DNA of 64,000 nucleotides, from assembly GCF_905175375.1 (NCBI RefSeq), contig NZ_CAJIMS010000001.1, positions 2,852,001 to 2,916,000 on the forward strand. Direction: 5' to 3'. The stretch comes from Chryseobacterium aquaeductus (GTDB taxonomy: Bacteria; Bacteroidota; Bacteroidia; Flavobacteriales; Weeksellaceae). Made by a program: the position numbers and the translations under genes. Below the pieces are notes generated by a model. That model saw only the letters and a list, made by a program, of their open reading frames with translations. It was not told the DNA's origin and searched no databases. Positions 27,259-36,725 of the stretch are shown one piece after another (the stretch's first letter is position 1; the number at the start of each line of letters is the position of its first letter).

Positions 27259-27351
27259 AATTTAAAGTATTTGAAAATACCATTCGTCATTTATGAATAA
27301 ATGACTGCAATAGCTCAAAATTATTAAAAAAAATAAACGAAGTAATATATT

Positions 27352-28704
27352 ATGAATAGAAAACGTATAACTGCAAAAAAGCTAAAAATTGGGATAGCTG
27401 CAGCATTTATGATTTTCGGCTCTTCATCTGCTTTTGCACAGCAGCAGGTGTCTTTGCAGGAGGCCATCAAACAGGCTCTGCAAAATAAAGCAGAAGCCAA
27501 AAAAGCTGCTTTACAGATCAAAAAAGCTGAATATAAGATTGCGGAGGCAAGAGCCGGTGCTTTGCCGCAAATAAGTGCGACGGCAGGGTTGACCTATAAT
27601 CCTGTAATCCAAGAATCGCTTTTAGAATTTGGAGGTCAGAGAATACGTGCACAGTTGGGACAGCCATGGTCTTCAAGTGCTGTAGTTACTTTGAATCAGG
27701 CAATTTTTGATCAAAGAGTTTTTACAGGCCTTAAGGCTGCAAAATCTACCAGAGAATTTTATGTGTTGAATGCTCAGCTTTCTAATGAGCAGATTATCGA
27801 AAATGTCGCCACAGCCTATTATCAGGTTTTTGTACAGGAAGAAAATCTTAAAACTCTAAATGTAAGCTACACCAACACAGAAAAGGTGAGAAATGTGATC
27901 AAAAGTCTGGTGGAAAACGGTTTGGCAAAAGGTATTGATTTAGATCGTACCAATGTGCAGCTTACAAACATCAGCTCTAGCAGACAGCAACTCATCAATG
28001 CAGTCGAGCTTTCAAAAAATTCGCTTAAATTTTATATGGGAGTTCCCATTGATACGCCCATCGAACTTGAAGAGAAAAGCATCGAACCAAAACCTGAATT
28101 GATTGCAGGAAATGTAGACTTAGATACTCGTACGGAAATAAAAGTTTTGCAGAAAAACAGAGAACTTCTTCAATTTAATAAAAAAGCAACAGAAGCTTAT
28201 CTTTATCCAACAGTTGGTTTGCAGGCAAATTACGGTTGGGGAGGTCAGGGTTCTAGATTTCCTTTAACGAATGGAATCAATAATGGTGTTCTTTGGAGCG
28301 ATTATTCAGCAATTGGTTTAAATATCAATATTCCGATTTTCACAGGAGGTTCTACAAAATCAAAAATTCAGCAGGCAGAGATCGATATTTTAGATATTGA
28401 TCAGGATATTGAAAATACTCAGCTTACTTTAAGTTTAGACTACAAAAATTCAATTACCAATATTGAAAACTCGATCATCAATATTGAAAGCATGAAAAAT
28501 AATGTGGCGCTCGCAGAAAAAGTACAGAGAGATACACAGGCAAACTATCAATATGGTTTGGCCACACTTACTGAAGTTTTAGATTCTGAAAATGCTTTAA
28601 CAGATGCAAAACAGAATTATACCACGGCATTATTAGATTACAAACAGGCTGAGATTAAATTAATCAAAGCGAAAGGAGAACTCAATACGTTACAAAACCC
28701 ATAA
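27352..28704 (+). CDS. TolC family outer membrane efflux protein
   Basis: 450 residues with a long signal peptide (to about residue 30, SSSAFAQQQ). Two outer-membrane-efflux repeats are built from long helices (VSLQEAIKQALQNKAEAKKA and later SIINIESMKNNVALAEKVQR, with ANYQYGLATLTEVLDSENAL). It would form the trimeric outer-membrane channel and periplasmic tunnel of the pump encoded downstream. Gene order OMF, adaptor, RND permease is the usual Bacteroidota order. The gap to the adaptor gene is 71 bases. Confidence 0.92.
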   Translation: MNRKRITAKKLKIGIAAAFMIFGSSSAFAQQQVSLQEAIKQALQNKAEAKKAALQIKKAEYKIAEARAGALPQISATAGLTYNPVIQESLLEFGGQRIRAQLGQPWSSSAVVTLNQAIFDQRVFTGLKAAKSTREFYVLNAQLSNEQIIENVATAYYQVFVQEENLKTLNVSYTNTEKVRNVIKSLVENGLAKGIDLDRTNVQLTNISSSRQQLINAVELSKNSLKFYMGVPIDTPIELEEKSIEPKPELIAGNVDLDTRTEIKVLQKNRELLQFNKKATEAYLYPTVGLQANYGWGGQGSRFPLTNGINNGVLWSDYSAIGLNINIPIFTGGSTKSKIQQAEIDILDIDQDIENTQLTLSLDYKNSITNIENSIINIESMKNNVALAEKVQRDTQANYQYGLATLTEVLDSENALTDAKQNYTTALLDYKQAEIKLIKAKGELNTLQNP

Positions 28705-28775
28705 ACTAAAATGAAATCTCTTCATTCATTAATAAAAGAGATTCTATTTAAATTAAAAAAATAATCATTACTAAA

Positions 28776-29837
28776 ATGAAAAAAAGTTTAATATATATCA
28801 TCGTTGCTGCAGTACTTATTGGTTTGGCAGCTTGGAAAATCGCAGACAACAAAAAGAAACAGGAAACTGAAGTAAAAGAAGTTGCAAAACAGGTTGACAA
28901 GATCAACGTAAACGTGATCACTGCCGGAAGAGAAAACATCAATACAGATTATTCTGCCAACGGAACTTTTATCCCAAAACAGGAAATGAATCAGTCTGCT
29001 GATATTTCAGGTCGTGTAGTAAGTGTTTTTGTAAAAGAAGGTTCTAGAGTAGGAGCAGGACAGGTTTTGGCAACAATAAAAAGAGATGCGATTGAAGTTG
29101 ATGTTACTCAGGCTCAAAACAATTTGCAGAATGCGATTGCAGACAACCAACGTTACGAGAATGCTTTTAAAACCGGTGGTGTTACAAAACAACAGCTTGA
29201 CAACTCAAGATTACAATTAAAAAATATGCAGGCTGCCGTTCGTGCTCAGGGAGTTCGTGTGAACGATACAAGTATCAGAGCCGGAATCAGCGGAACGATC
29301 AACAAAAAAATGGTAGAGCCGGGAATGGTGGTTGCACCGGGAACAGCTTTATTTGAAATCGTTAATATAAACAGCTTAAAACTTTCAGTTTTGGTAGACG
29401 AAAGTCAAATTGGAAGAATTCAGATAGGACAGCAAGTTTCTATCAATGTAAATGTTTTGCCCGAAGAATCTTTCAGTGGTAGAATTACATTTATCGCTCC
29501 AAAAAGTGATGCTTCTTTGAATTTCCCAGTAGAGATTGAAGTTCAAAATAGAGGAAACCTGAAAGCGGGAATGTATGGAACTGCTTTGTTTAAAACAAAT
29601 AACGGTGCCGAAACTCAGAATATGCTTACAATTCCTGCTGAAGCTTTTGCAAACGGAGTAAGTTCAGGACAGATTTTCATTGTTCAGAATGGGACGGCTA
29701 AAATGATTACTGTGAAAACCGGAAAAGTATATGGCGACAAAGTTCAAATCATCAGCGGACTGAATGGTGGTGAGCAGGTAATTACCAGCGGACAGATCAA
29801 CCTTGATAACGGTTCAAAAATCAATATTGTAAAGTAA
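28776..29837 (+). CDS. RND efflux periplasmic adaptor (membrane fusion protein)
   Basis: 353 residues. N-terminal membrane anchor (SLIYIIVAAVLIGLAAWKI), then a lipoyl half-motif (DISGRVVSVFVKEGSRVGAGQVLATI), a short coiled-coil hairpin (about 110-155), the second lipoyl half (IRAGISGTINKKMVEPGMVV), a beta barrel and a C-terminal membrane-proximal domain (VKTGKVYGDKVQIISGLNGG). It links the RND permease to the TolC-type channel. Seven bases separate it from the permease gene, so the two are surely co-translated from one mRNA. Confidence 0.92.
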   Translation: MKKSLIYIIVAAVLIGLAAWKIADNKKKQETEVKEVAKQVDKINVNVITAGRENINTDYSANGTFIPKQEMNQSADISGRVVSVFVKEGSRVGAGQVLATIKRDAIEVDVTQAQNNLQNAIADNQRYENAFKTGGVTKQQLDNSRLQLKNMQAAVRAQGVRVNDTSIRAGISGTINKKMVEPGMVVAPGTALFEIVNINSLKLSVLVDESQIGRIQIGQQVSINVNVLPEESFSGRITFIAPKSDASLNFPVEIEVQNRGNLKAGMYGTALFKTNNGAETQNMLTIPAEAFANGVSSGQIFIVQNGTAKMITVKTGKVYGDKVQIISGLNGGEQVITSGQINLDNGSKINIVK

Positions 29838-29844
29838 CAGAAGA

Positions 29845-32800
29845 ATGAAGTTAGCAGAAATATCCATCAAAAGACCGTCTCTTGTCATCGTATTATTTAC
29901 GATTTTGACATTGGGAGGTTTATTAAGTTACTCCATGATGGGGTACGAGTTGATTCCGAAGTTTGAAACCAATATGGTGACAATTTCTACCGTTTATCCG
30001 GGAGCTTCACCTGCAGAGGTAGAAACTTCGGTTACCAGAAAAATTGAAGATGCCGTAGGTTCTTTGGAAAACGTAAAAAAAGTAGAATCTTCTTCTTATG
30101 AAAGTTTATCGGTTATCATGGTTCAGTTGAACACAGGAGCTGATGTAAATTACGCTTTGAATGATGCCCAAAGAAAGGTAAATGCTATTTTGGCAGATCT
30201 TCCGGAAGATGCAGATCCGCCTTCTTTACAAAAATTCTCATTGGATGATTTGCCGATCATGACTTTGAGTATTACCAGTAACAAACTGAATAATAAAGAG
30301 CTTTACGACCTTTTAGATAAAAAAATAGAACCTATTTTCTCCCGTGTAAACGGTGTCGCTCAGGTTGATCTAGTTGGTGGACAAGAGAGAGAAATTCAGG
30401 TAAGTTTAGATGAGATGAAATTGCAGGGTTACGGCCTTTCTATCGGAGACGTACAGCAGGCAATTCTTTCATCCAACTTAGATTTCCCGACAGGAGCTTT
30501 GAAAACAAGAACTTCAAGATCTACGATCAGACTTTCAGGAAAGTATAGAAGCGTTGAAGAGATGAATAATCTTGTGGTTTCCAACAAAAAAGGAGCACAG
30601 GTTCGTCTTTCAGATATTGCAACCGTTTTTGATACGCAGAAAGATATTGAGAAAGTAGCAAGATTCAATCAGAATCCTACGATTTTGATGCAGGTGAAGA
30701 AACAGTCTGATGCGAATGCGGTATCGGTTTCAGAATTGGTGCAGTCAACAATTGCTCAGGTTCAGACCAACTATAAAGCTCAGGATGTGAAAGTGAGTAT
30801 TGTAGATGACTCTACTAACTTTACTTTGGAAGCAGCAGATCACGTAATTTTCGATTTGTTCCTTGCGATTATTTTGGTGGCAGTAGTCATGTTATTATTC
30901 CTCCACAACATCAGAAACGCATTCATTGTAATGGTTTCTATTCCGGTTTCTTTGATTGCAACCGTTATTGGGATGTATTTGATGGGATATACATTAAATT
31001 TAATGAGTTTATTAGGACTTTCATTGGTAGTTGGTATTCTTGTGGATGATGCGATTGTAGTGTTGGAAAACGTTTATCGTCACATGGAGATGGGGAAAAG
31101 CAGAATACGTGCAGCATACGACGGAGCTTCAGAAATCGGATTTACCGTAACAGCGATTACCATGGTAATTGTAGTAGTATTCTTACCTATTGCGATGAGT
31201 TCTGGTTTGGTGTCTGATATTTTGGCGCAGTTCTGTGTCACCGTAGTTATTGCGACATTGTTCTCATTATTAGCTTCATTTACCATCATTCCTTGGTTAT
31301 CTTCAAGATTTGGTAAATTGGTTCATTTGACAGGTAAAAATCCTTTCGAGAAATTTATTCTTTGGTTTGAAAAGCAATTGGAGAAATTCACACATTGGAT
31401 TTCCGGAATTCTTGAATGGGCTTTAAAATCAGGACTGAGAAGAATAATGGTTGTTGTAGTGACATTTATTATTTTGATTTCTTCATTTATGTTGGTGGCA
31501 TTTGGATTTATCGGTGGTGAATTCTTCCCGAAAATGGATAGAGGGCAGTTCCTTGTTCAGATGGAATTACCGAAAGATGCTTCTGTAGAAAAAACCAATC
31601 AGGTGACTTTAGAGGTTGAAAAATACCTTAGAAATGATAAAGATGTTGTGGATATGATTACAACAGTTGGTCAGCAATCATCAGGTTTTGGTGGTGCGCA
31701 GGCAACATTATATCAATCAGAGATTCAGGTAATTTTAGTTGATAAAGCTGAACGTGACGAAAGTACAGACATTAAATCAGCTAAAATCAAAAGAGCTTTA
31801 GAAGAAAAATTCACCGGAGTTGAATTTAAAACAGCACCAATCGGATTAATGGGAGCAGATAATGCACCAATCGAAATGGTGGTAACTGCTCAGGATAACG
31901 CAACTGCAAACAAGGAAGCAAACAGAATTCTTGAATTGCTTAAAAAAGTTCCGGGATCTGTAGATGCAGAGTTATCAACTGACTCAGGAAACCCGGAAGT
32001 TCAGGTAAATATCGATAGAGATAAAATGGCTTCTTTAGGTTTAAATCTTTCAAGTGTAGGGCAAACGATGCAGACCGCATTCAGTGGAAATACAGACGGA
32101 AAATTCAGAGCCGGAGAATACGAATATGATATCAACATCCGTTTCGGTGATGCCAACAGACAGTCGATTGATGATGTAAGAAACTTAATGTTTACAAATC
32201 CTGACGGTGAGCAAATCAGACTAAGTCAGTTTGCAGACGTGAAAATGGGTTCGGGACCAAGTTTGTTGGAGCGAAGAGATAAAGCACCATCTGTAAAGGT
32301 AAAATCTAAAGTAGTAGGTCGTCCGGTAGGAGATGTTGCCAACGAATGGTCTGCTCAGTTTATGGATAACGAAAAAACAAAACCAGCTGGTGTAACATAC
32401 ATTTGGAGTGGTGATATGGAAAACCAAACGGAAGGTTTCGGTACTTTAGGAATCGCTTTGTTGGCGGCTATCGTATTGGTTTATTTGGTAATGGTTTCAT
32501 TGTATGACTCATTTGTTTATCCGTTTGTGGTATTATTCTCAATTCCTTTGGCATTGATCGGAGTAATGGTAATCCTCGCCATCACTGGAAATTCTTTAAA
32601 CATCTTTACGATGTTGGGAATGATCATGCTGATTGGTTTGGTAGCGAAAAACGCAATTATGATTGTCGATTTTGCCAACATGAGAAAAGCAGCCGGAGCA
32701 AATACGCACGATGCTTTGATTCAGGCAAACCACGCACGTCTTCGTCCGATCTTGATGACCACGATTGCGATGATCTTCGGGATGATCCCGATTGCGATTG

Positions 32801-33033
32801 CAAAAGGAGCAGGAGCGGAGATGAACAACGGTCTGGCTTGGGTAATCATCGGTGGTTTGACCTCATCATTATTCCTTACTTTGATTATCGTACCTGTGGT
32901 TTATTCACTGTTCGATTCATTATTAAGACGAATGGGTAAAGGCGAACCTGTAGATTATGACGCTGAAATGAAAGCCGATTATGAAGAAAAAGAATTAAGT
33001 GAAGACGGATATACTCCGAAACACATAGACTAA
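29845..33033 (+). CDS. RND family efflux permease (AcrB/HAE1 type)
   Basis: 1062 residues with the internal duplication of AcrB-type pumps: TM1 near the N-terminus (RPSLVIVLFTILTLGGLLSY), a large periplasmic domain, TM2-6 (about 330-500) with the proton-relay aspartate pair in GILVDDAIVVLENV, then a second half ending in TM8-12 (FTMLGMIMLIGLVAKNAIMI). The start of the porter domain, TVYPGASPAEVETSVTRKIE, is typical of HAE1-like and metal/solvent pumps. The energised inner-membrane part of the tripartite system; the substrate is not predictable. The last gene of the operon, followed by a strong terminator. Confidence 0.95.
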   Translation: MKLAEISIKRPSLVIVLFTILTLGGLLSYSMMGYELIPKFETNMVTISTVYPGASPAEVETSVTRKIEDAVGSLENVKKVESSSYESLSVIMVQLNTGADVNYALNDAQRKVNAILADLPEDADPPSLQKFSLDDLPIMTLSITSNKLNNKELYDLLDKKIEPIFSRVNGVAQVDLVGGQEREIQVSLDEMKLQGYGLSIGDVQQAILSSNLDFPTGALKTRTSRSTIRLSGKYRSVEEMNNLVVSNKKGAQVRLSDIATVFDTQKDIEKVARFNQNPTILMQVKKQSDANAVSVSELVQSTIAQVQTNYKAQDVKVSIVDDSTNFTLEAADHVIFDLFLAIILVAVVMLLFLHNIRNAFIVMVSIPVSLIATVIGMYLMGYTLNLMSLLGLSLVVGILVDDAIVVLENVYRHMEMGKSRIRAAYDGASEIGFTVTAITMVIVVVFLPIAMSSGLVSDILAQFCVTVVIATLFSLLASFTIIPWLSSRFGKLVHLTGKNPFEKFILWFEKQLEKFTHWISGILEWALKSGLRRIMVVVVTFIILISSFMLVAFGFIGGEFFPKMDRGQFLVQMELPKDASVEKTNQVTLEVEKYLRNDKDVVDMITTVGQQSSGFGGAQATLYQSEIQVILVDKAERDESTDIKSAKIKRALEEKFTGVEFKTAPIGLMGADNAPIEMVVTAQDNATANKEANRILELLKKVPGSVDAELSTDSGNPEVQVNIDRDKMASLGLNLSSVGQTMQTAFSGNTDGKFRAGEYEYDINIRFGDANRQSIDDVRNLMFTNPDGEQIRLSQFADVKMGSGPSLLERRDKAPSVKVKSKVVGRPVGDVANEWSAQFMDNEKTKPAGVTYIWSGDMENQTEGFGTLGIALLAAIVLVYLVMVSLYDSFVYPFVVLFSIPLALIGVMVILAITGNSLNIFTMLGMIMLIGLVAKNAIMIVDFANMRKAAGANTHDALIQANHARLRPILMTTIAMIFGMIPIAIAKGAGAEMNNGLAWVIIGGLTSSLFLTLIIVPVVYSLFDSLLRRMGKGEPVDYDAEMKADYEEKELSEDGYTPKHID

Positions 33034-33054
33034 TATAACAACCTTAATTAACCG

Positions 33055-33084
33055 AAAAGCGCATCAGAAATGATGCGCTTTTTT
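33055..33084 (+). terminator. Terminator of efflux operon
   Basis: AAAAGCGCATCA pairs with TGATGCGCTTTT around a GAAA loop, followed by further T. Confidence 0.92.
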
Positions 33085-33170
33085 GTGTTTTTAAAAATTG
33101 GTAATTAAAACTTGGTGACTCAGGCTCTTGGAACCACCAAGGTTAAAATTAATAATTTATTTTTCCTCCA

Positions 33171-33255
33171 CTTTGTCATCCCGAAGGGATCTAAATAAAA
33201 TTATTAGAGATTAATTTGGAAAAATTAGTGTCTAGATCCCTACGGGATGACAAAG
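33171..33255. repeat. Inverted-repeat element with 23-bp arms
   Basis: Arms at 33171-33193 and 33233-33255 match in 22 of 23 positions around a 39-base AT-rich centre. Each arm is itself a near-palindrome (ATCCC...GGGAT). It looks like a REP- or MITE-like intergenic repeat. The rest of the gene-free stretch 33085-33416 holds only the terminators and AT-rich DNA with no coding signal. Confidence 0.7.
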
Positions 33256-33362
33256 TAAATGTTATTGTGCTTAGTGAAATGCCATTGCGAACGAAAATAC
33301 ATTCATTAATTTAAAAAAAAACTTTACGTCTTTGCTCTAAAAATTAAAATTTAAAGCTCAAT

Positions 33363-33391
33363 AAAAAAAGCTTCCAGAATCATCTGAAAGC
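33363..33391 (-). terminator. Terminator of J-domain gene
   Basis: On the minus strand GCTTTCAGA pairs with TCTGGAAGC (one G-T pair), loop TGAT, followed by seven T (33369-33363). Confidence 0.8.
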
Positions 33392-33416
33392 CTTAACTTA
33401 TTTTTACATGGAAATA

Positions 33417-33863
33417 CTAATCTGCCATTACTTCACCAGATTTTCTAAAGATAAAATTTCCGTAGATGTGTCTTCTGGCAAAACGGCTCGGAGAATCTGC
33501 ATTCACCATTTTGATATACGTATTTCTAGGAACTCCGATGTATTCAAACATTTTCCCGTTCAAGTGCTGAACTTTTAAAATCGATTTTTCAAGATAAAAA
33601 TCCTGAATATTAGATTTTGTGATCGTTTCAGTATATTCTTCTTTGTATTTTTCCTGCGTTTCCGGGTTGATGCTTACCAAAAAATGATACGCTTCAATGA
33701 TCGATTTGCTTTTCTCCTCAGCTTCCAGTTTCCCTTCTTCATCATTCACAAATTTATCAGGATGCGTATCTTTCATCGTATTCCTGTAAATTGTTTTTAA
33801 ATCTTTTAACGTAGCCGTATTGTCTACTCCAAGAAGTTTTCTGTGTTCGCCTATTCTTTTCAT
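33417..33863 (-). CDS. J-domain / KTSC domain protein
   Basis: 148 residues. The N-terminal 65 residues form a DnaJ-type J domain with the HPD tripeptide (KDTHPDKF). The C-terminal part (about 85-148; EKSILKVQHLNGKMFEYIGVP, then FARRHIYGNF) fits the KTSC domain, named for a C-terminal domain of lysyl-tRNA synthetase-related proteins. J domains stimulate Hsp70 ATPase, so this is probably a DnaK co-chaperone for a narrow client set; the client is unknown. Single gene with its own terminator. Confidence 0.82.
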   Translation of the reverse strand: MKRIGEHRKLLGVDNTATLKDLKTIYRNTMKDTHPDKFVNDEEGKLEAEEKSKSIIEAYHFLVSINPETQEKYKEEYTETITKSNIQDFYLEKSILKVQHLNGKMFEYIGVPRNTYIKMVNADSPSRFARRHIYGNFIFRKSGEVMAD

Positions 33864-34108
33864 ATGAAGATATTTATCAAATTTTTAAGGTCATATGCAA
33901 TCGCGGTTTCACAACGTATGATCCTTTTTACGGGATGCAAAATTAGGCTTTTTAATCGTAAAAACCGTAACTTATTCATTATTAATTTATTTGAGGTAGC
34001 AAATATGTTTGCGGGTCATCATAACTTTATATGATCACTACAGCAATTGCTGGTGAAAATAAATTTTAATCCTCTGAATAAATTGTTTTCATTAAAAATT
34101 TCTATGAT

Positions 34109-34684
34109 CTATTTCAATTCTTGTTTCAAATATGTTAACTTAGAATCCTTTACAAATTCCTCAAGATTCATGTTTTTTACAGCTTTAGAATTTGTCAGCT
34201 CAAAAAGATAATTGACAGAATTTGGCAGAGTGGCGCTCTTAGAAGTCAGCCTGAATCTTTTTATTTTATCATTTGAGTTTAGAAAAGTTAGTTCAGATAT
34301 TTTTACTGTAATATTATTGACATCAAAAGAAGCTTTAGGATCTTTTTGCAGTTTCAAAAATCTTTTCTGAGTTTTATCGGTAGTTTCATCCAAAAATTTC
34401 TGCATCTGGTACTCAGTTAACAATTGAGGATAAATAAGTCCCTGATTTAAAATGGAAAAAGTGGTTTTATCCGTTTTATCCAAGAAAATTGTTTTGTCAT
34501 TAAACAAGATAAAGTTATTTTGTGCGACAATTTTGCCATCAAATCTTTTATAATTTTTCTTTTTGTATTCAAATTTAAAATGCTCAACGGCATGTTGATC
34601 TTTTGTGCTCAAAACAACTTTTTTCTGACCAAAAGTAGCGACAGAAAAAAATAAGCAAAGAATCAGAGAAAATTGGAGTTTCAT
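34109..34684 (-). CDS. Exported protein of unknown function
   Basis: 191 residues from the chosen ATG (minus strand, 34682-34684), which begins directly with a signal peptide (MKLQFSLILCLFFSVATFGQ). The frame is open ten codons further to an ATG at 34714, but that would put ten polar residues in front of the signal. The mature part is Lys-rich, with strand-forming segments and no recognisable domain. Likely periplasmic. Not obviously linked to its neighbours. Confidence 0.65.
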   Translation of the reverse strand: MKLQFSLILCLFFSVATFGQKKVVLSTKDQHAVEHFKFEYKKKNYKRFDGKIVAQNNFILFNDKTIFLDKTDKTTFSILNQGLIYPQLLTEYQMQKFLDETTDKTQKRFLKLQKDPKASFDVNNITVKISELTFLNSNDKIKRFRLTSKSATLPNSVNYLFELTNSKAVKNMNLEEFVKDSKLTYLKQELK

Positions 34685-34857
34685 AATTTCTATTTTATAA
34701 GAATTTAAATTCATTTTTGATACGAAGATCTTTCAGCAAAATAACGTTTTTTGATCTTCAATTTATTGGAGCTAATTACTTTCAGGAGATTGTATTTAAG
34801 TTGATCTCGCAAATTTAAAAGTCTTTGCTTTTTTCTATGTAAACCACCGTTTACCAC

Positions 34858-35766
34858 TCACTTCGTTTTGAATAAATCTTCCAGTGCTAATTTTAAATCT
34901 GGAAATTTAAATTCAAAACCGGCATTTTGAAGCTTTTCCGACGAGGTTCTGGAGCCTTCAAGCAATGCGACAGACAATTCTCCGAAAATCAATTTCATCA
35001 CAAATCCCGGAACATTAGGCATAAATAAAGGTTTATCCAAAACTTCAGAGATTTCTTTTGTAAGATTTTCATTGTCGGTATGTTGAGGCGCAGCAGCATT
35101 GTAAGCTCCGGTTATATTTTTGTTTTTTAATGCAAATTCAAAAACTGAAGAAAGATCATCGATGTGAATCCACGGAATGTATTGTCTTCCGGTTCCGATA
35201 GGCGATCCGATACCGAACTTTACAGGAACAGCCATCTTTTTCAAAGCACCTTCCTTTTCAGAAAGTACAATAGAAATTCTAACTTTTACGACCCTTTCCG
35301 CAACATTTTTCTCTAAAAATTCATCGGCAGCTTTTTCCCACAGAATAACAACTTCACTTAGGAAATCATTTCCTTTTTCATCATCTTCTTTGAATATTTT
35401 CTCAGAAGTGATCGCTCCGTATATTCCAACAGCAGAAGCTGAAATGAAAGATTTTAATTGGATATTTTTCTTTTGTAAAGCTCTTAAGATCAATTGTGCA
35501 GAATCTACACGGCTGGTGATAATTTCTTTTTTACGTTCATCAGTCCATCTTTTTTCAGAAATATTGGCTCCGGCAAGATGAATGATGTGGCTTGCGTTTT
35601 CGAATGCTTTATCGTCAATTGTTCCGTTTGTAATGTCCCATTCAAACTCATTTTCATGCTTTTTGGTTCTTGTGAGAAAGCGAACTGTATATTCGTTTTC
35701 AAGTTTTTTAGCTAGAACTTTTGCTACAGATCCATTTGCTCCGGTGATTACTACGACTTCTTTCAT
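34858..35766 (-). CDS. TIGR01777 family NAD(P)-binding epimerase-like protein
   Basis: 302 residues from the ATG at 35764-35766, which starts right at the Rossmann fold (MKEVVVITGANGSVAKVLAK). The longer frame to 35799 adds eleven residues before that first strand and is less likely. Extended-SDR features are HLAGANIS, SASAVGIYG and the proline-rich PWIHIDDLSSVFEFAL of the YfcH/TIGR01777 group. The C-terminal DUF1731-like segment (FVMKLIFGELSVALLEGSRT) is present. Family members are putative sugar-nucleotide epimerases or oxidoreductases; some link to cell division or heterocyst phenotypes in other phyla, so the substrate stays open. Read 19 bases after the DUF2116 gene. Confidence 0.85.
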   Translation of the reverse strand: MKEVVVITGANGSVAKVLAKKLENEYTVRFLTRTKKHENEFEWDITNGTIDDKAFENASHIIHLAGANISEKRWTDERKKEIITSRVDSAQLILRALQKKNIQLKSFISASAVGIYGAITSEKIFKEDDEKGNDFLSEVVILWEKAADEFLEKNVAERVVKVRISIVLSEKEGALKKMAVPVKFGIGSPIGTGRQYIPWIHIDDLSSVFEFALKNKNITGAYNAAAPQHTDNENLTKEISEVLDKPLFMPNVPGFVMKLIFGELSVALLEGSRTSSEKLQNAGFEFKFPDLKLALEDLFKTK

Positions 35767-35785
35767 GTATTGATTTTGGAATTTT

Positions 35786-36124
35786 TTAATTCTTAACAAT
35801 TAAAATATAATCATCATCTAAAATTTTATAACCTTGATCGTAAATGAATTTATATTCAGATCCGTTTTTATAAATTTTAATTTGTGTAAAATAATTAAAA
35901 TCAAAACCTAAGCCATCAAGTTTTGACTTTGTTATTTTGGCTTTTCCTTCCGTATTCATTTCAGATAAAATCCGGTAATTGCGGCGGAGTTTATTATTCA
36001 CATTCCGCATCAGATTGCTCGAATCTTTATTTTGTTTGTTGTTGTAAGCATTTCTACAGGCATCATTGCAGAATTTTTTATCTGATCTTCCAATGATTTT
36101 TTCGCCACATTCCAGACAGTTCAT
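35786..36124 (-). CDS. DUF2116-like zinc-ribbon protein
   Basis: 112 residues. The N-terminal zinc ribbon has four cysteines in a CxxC...CxxxC pattern (MNCLECGEKI and KKFCNDACRNAY: C3, C6, C19, C23). A basic helical linker and a small strand-rich C-terminal half follow. DUF2116-type ribbons occur in small nucleic-acid-associated proteins of unknown role. It sits four bases after the HPP-family gene and 19 bases before the epimerase-like gene, so the three probably form one leftward operon. Confidence 0.75.
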   Translation of the reverse strand: MNCLECGEKIIGRSDKKFCNDACRNAYNNKQNKDSSNLMRNVNNKLRRNYRILSEMNTEGKAKITKSKLDGLGFDFNYFTQIKIYKNGSEYKFIYDQGYKILDDDYILIVKN

Positions 36125-36128
36125 GGTT

Positions 36129-36725
36129 TTAATTTTTCAAATTGTATTTGTGTTTTTTATCTAAAAGTCTCTTCCATTTGTTACTCGTTGGGTAACTTCT
36201 GTTTTTCGTGATATTATTAAAAAATAAGGCTACCAAAAGTAAAATTATGCATCCCGACAAAACCGGAGACAATACATACCAATATCCCAGATCAGCAATT
36301 TTTCCCGGCGATGTCACCGCAATCAATGCTGTTGCGCCACCCGGAGGATGAAGCGTCTTCGTGTATTGCATTAAAACGATTGAAAGTGCAACCGCTAAAG
36401 GAGCGGAAAGCCATAAAATATCAGGAACAATCTGATAAATCGTAACACCAACCAAAGCGGAAAGTACATGACCACCCACAAGATTTCTCGGTTGAGCAAG
36501 AGGACTTTGAATGGCGCCGTAAATCAAAACACTTGATGCTCCAAACGAACCAATCAGAAAAATATTTCCCTGCTCCAATAAATAATGAGACTGCAAAAAA
36601 GCAATGATTCCGATTCCGAAAAAAGCACCCAAAAACGACCAGAAATGTTCTTTATAATCAACAAGTGTTTCTTTATAAATTACATATTTTGATACGCGGT
36701 ATGTTCTTCGTAATGCCTTTTTCAA
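36129..36725 (-). CDS. HPP family membrane protein
   Basis: 198 residues with four to five hydrophobic segments and the family signature containing HPPGGATAL, preceded by LMQYTKTL. HPP proteins are integral membrane proteins; some plant and cyanobacterial members move nitrite across membranes. Transport activity for this one is a family-level guess. It is the first gene of the apparent operon HPP, DUF2116, TIGR01777. Its start faces the long gap before the TPP riboswitch. Confidence 0.85.
   Translation of the reverse strand: MKKALRRTYRVSKYVIYKETLVDYKEHFWSFLGAFFGIGIIAFLQSHYLLEQGNIFLIGSFGASSVLIYGAIQSPLAQPRNLVGGHVLSALVGVTIYQIVPDILWLSAPLAVALSIVLMQYTKTLHPPGGATALIAVTSPGKIADLGYWYVLSPVLSGCIILLLVALFFNNITKNRSYPTSNKWKRLLDKKHKYNLKN

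Noticed and set aside
35177..35581. 134-residue plus-strand frame
   Set aside because: Antisense shadow of the TIGR01777 gene.
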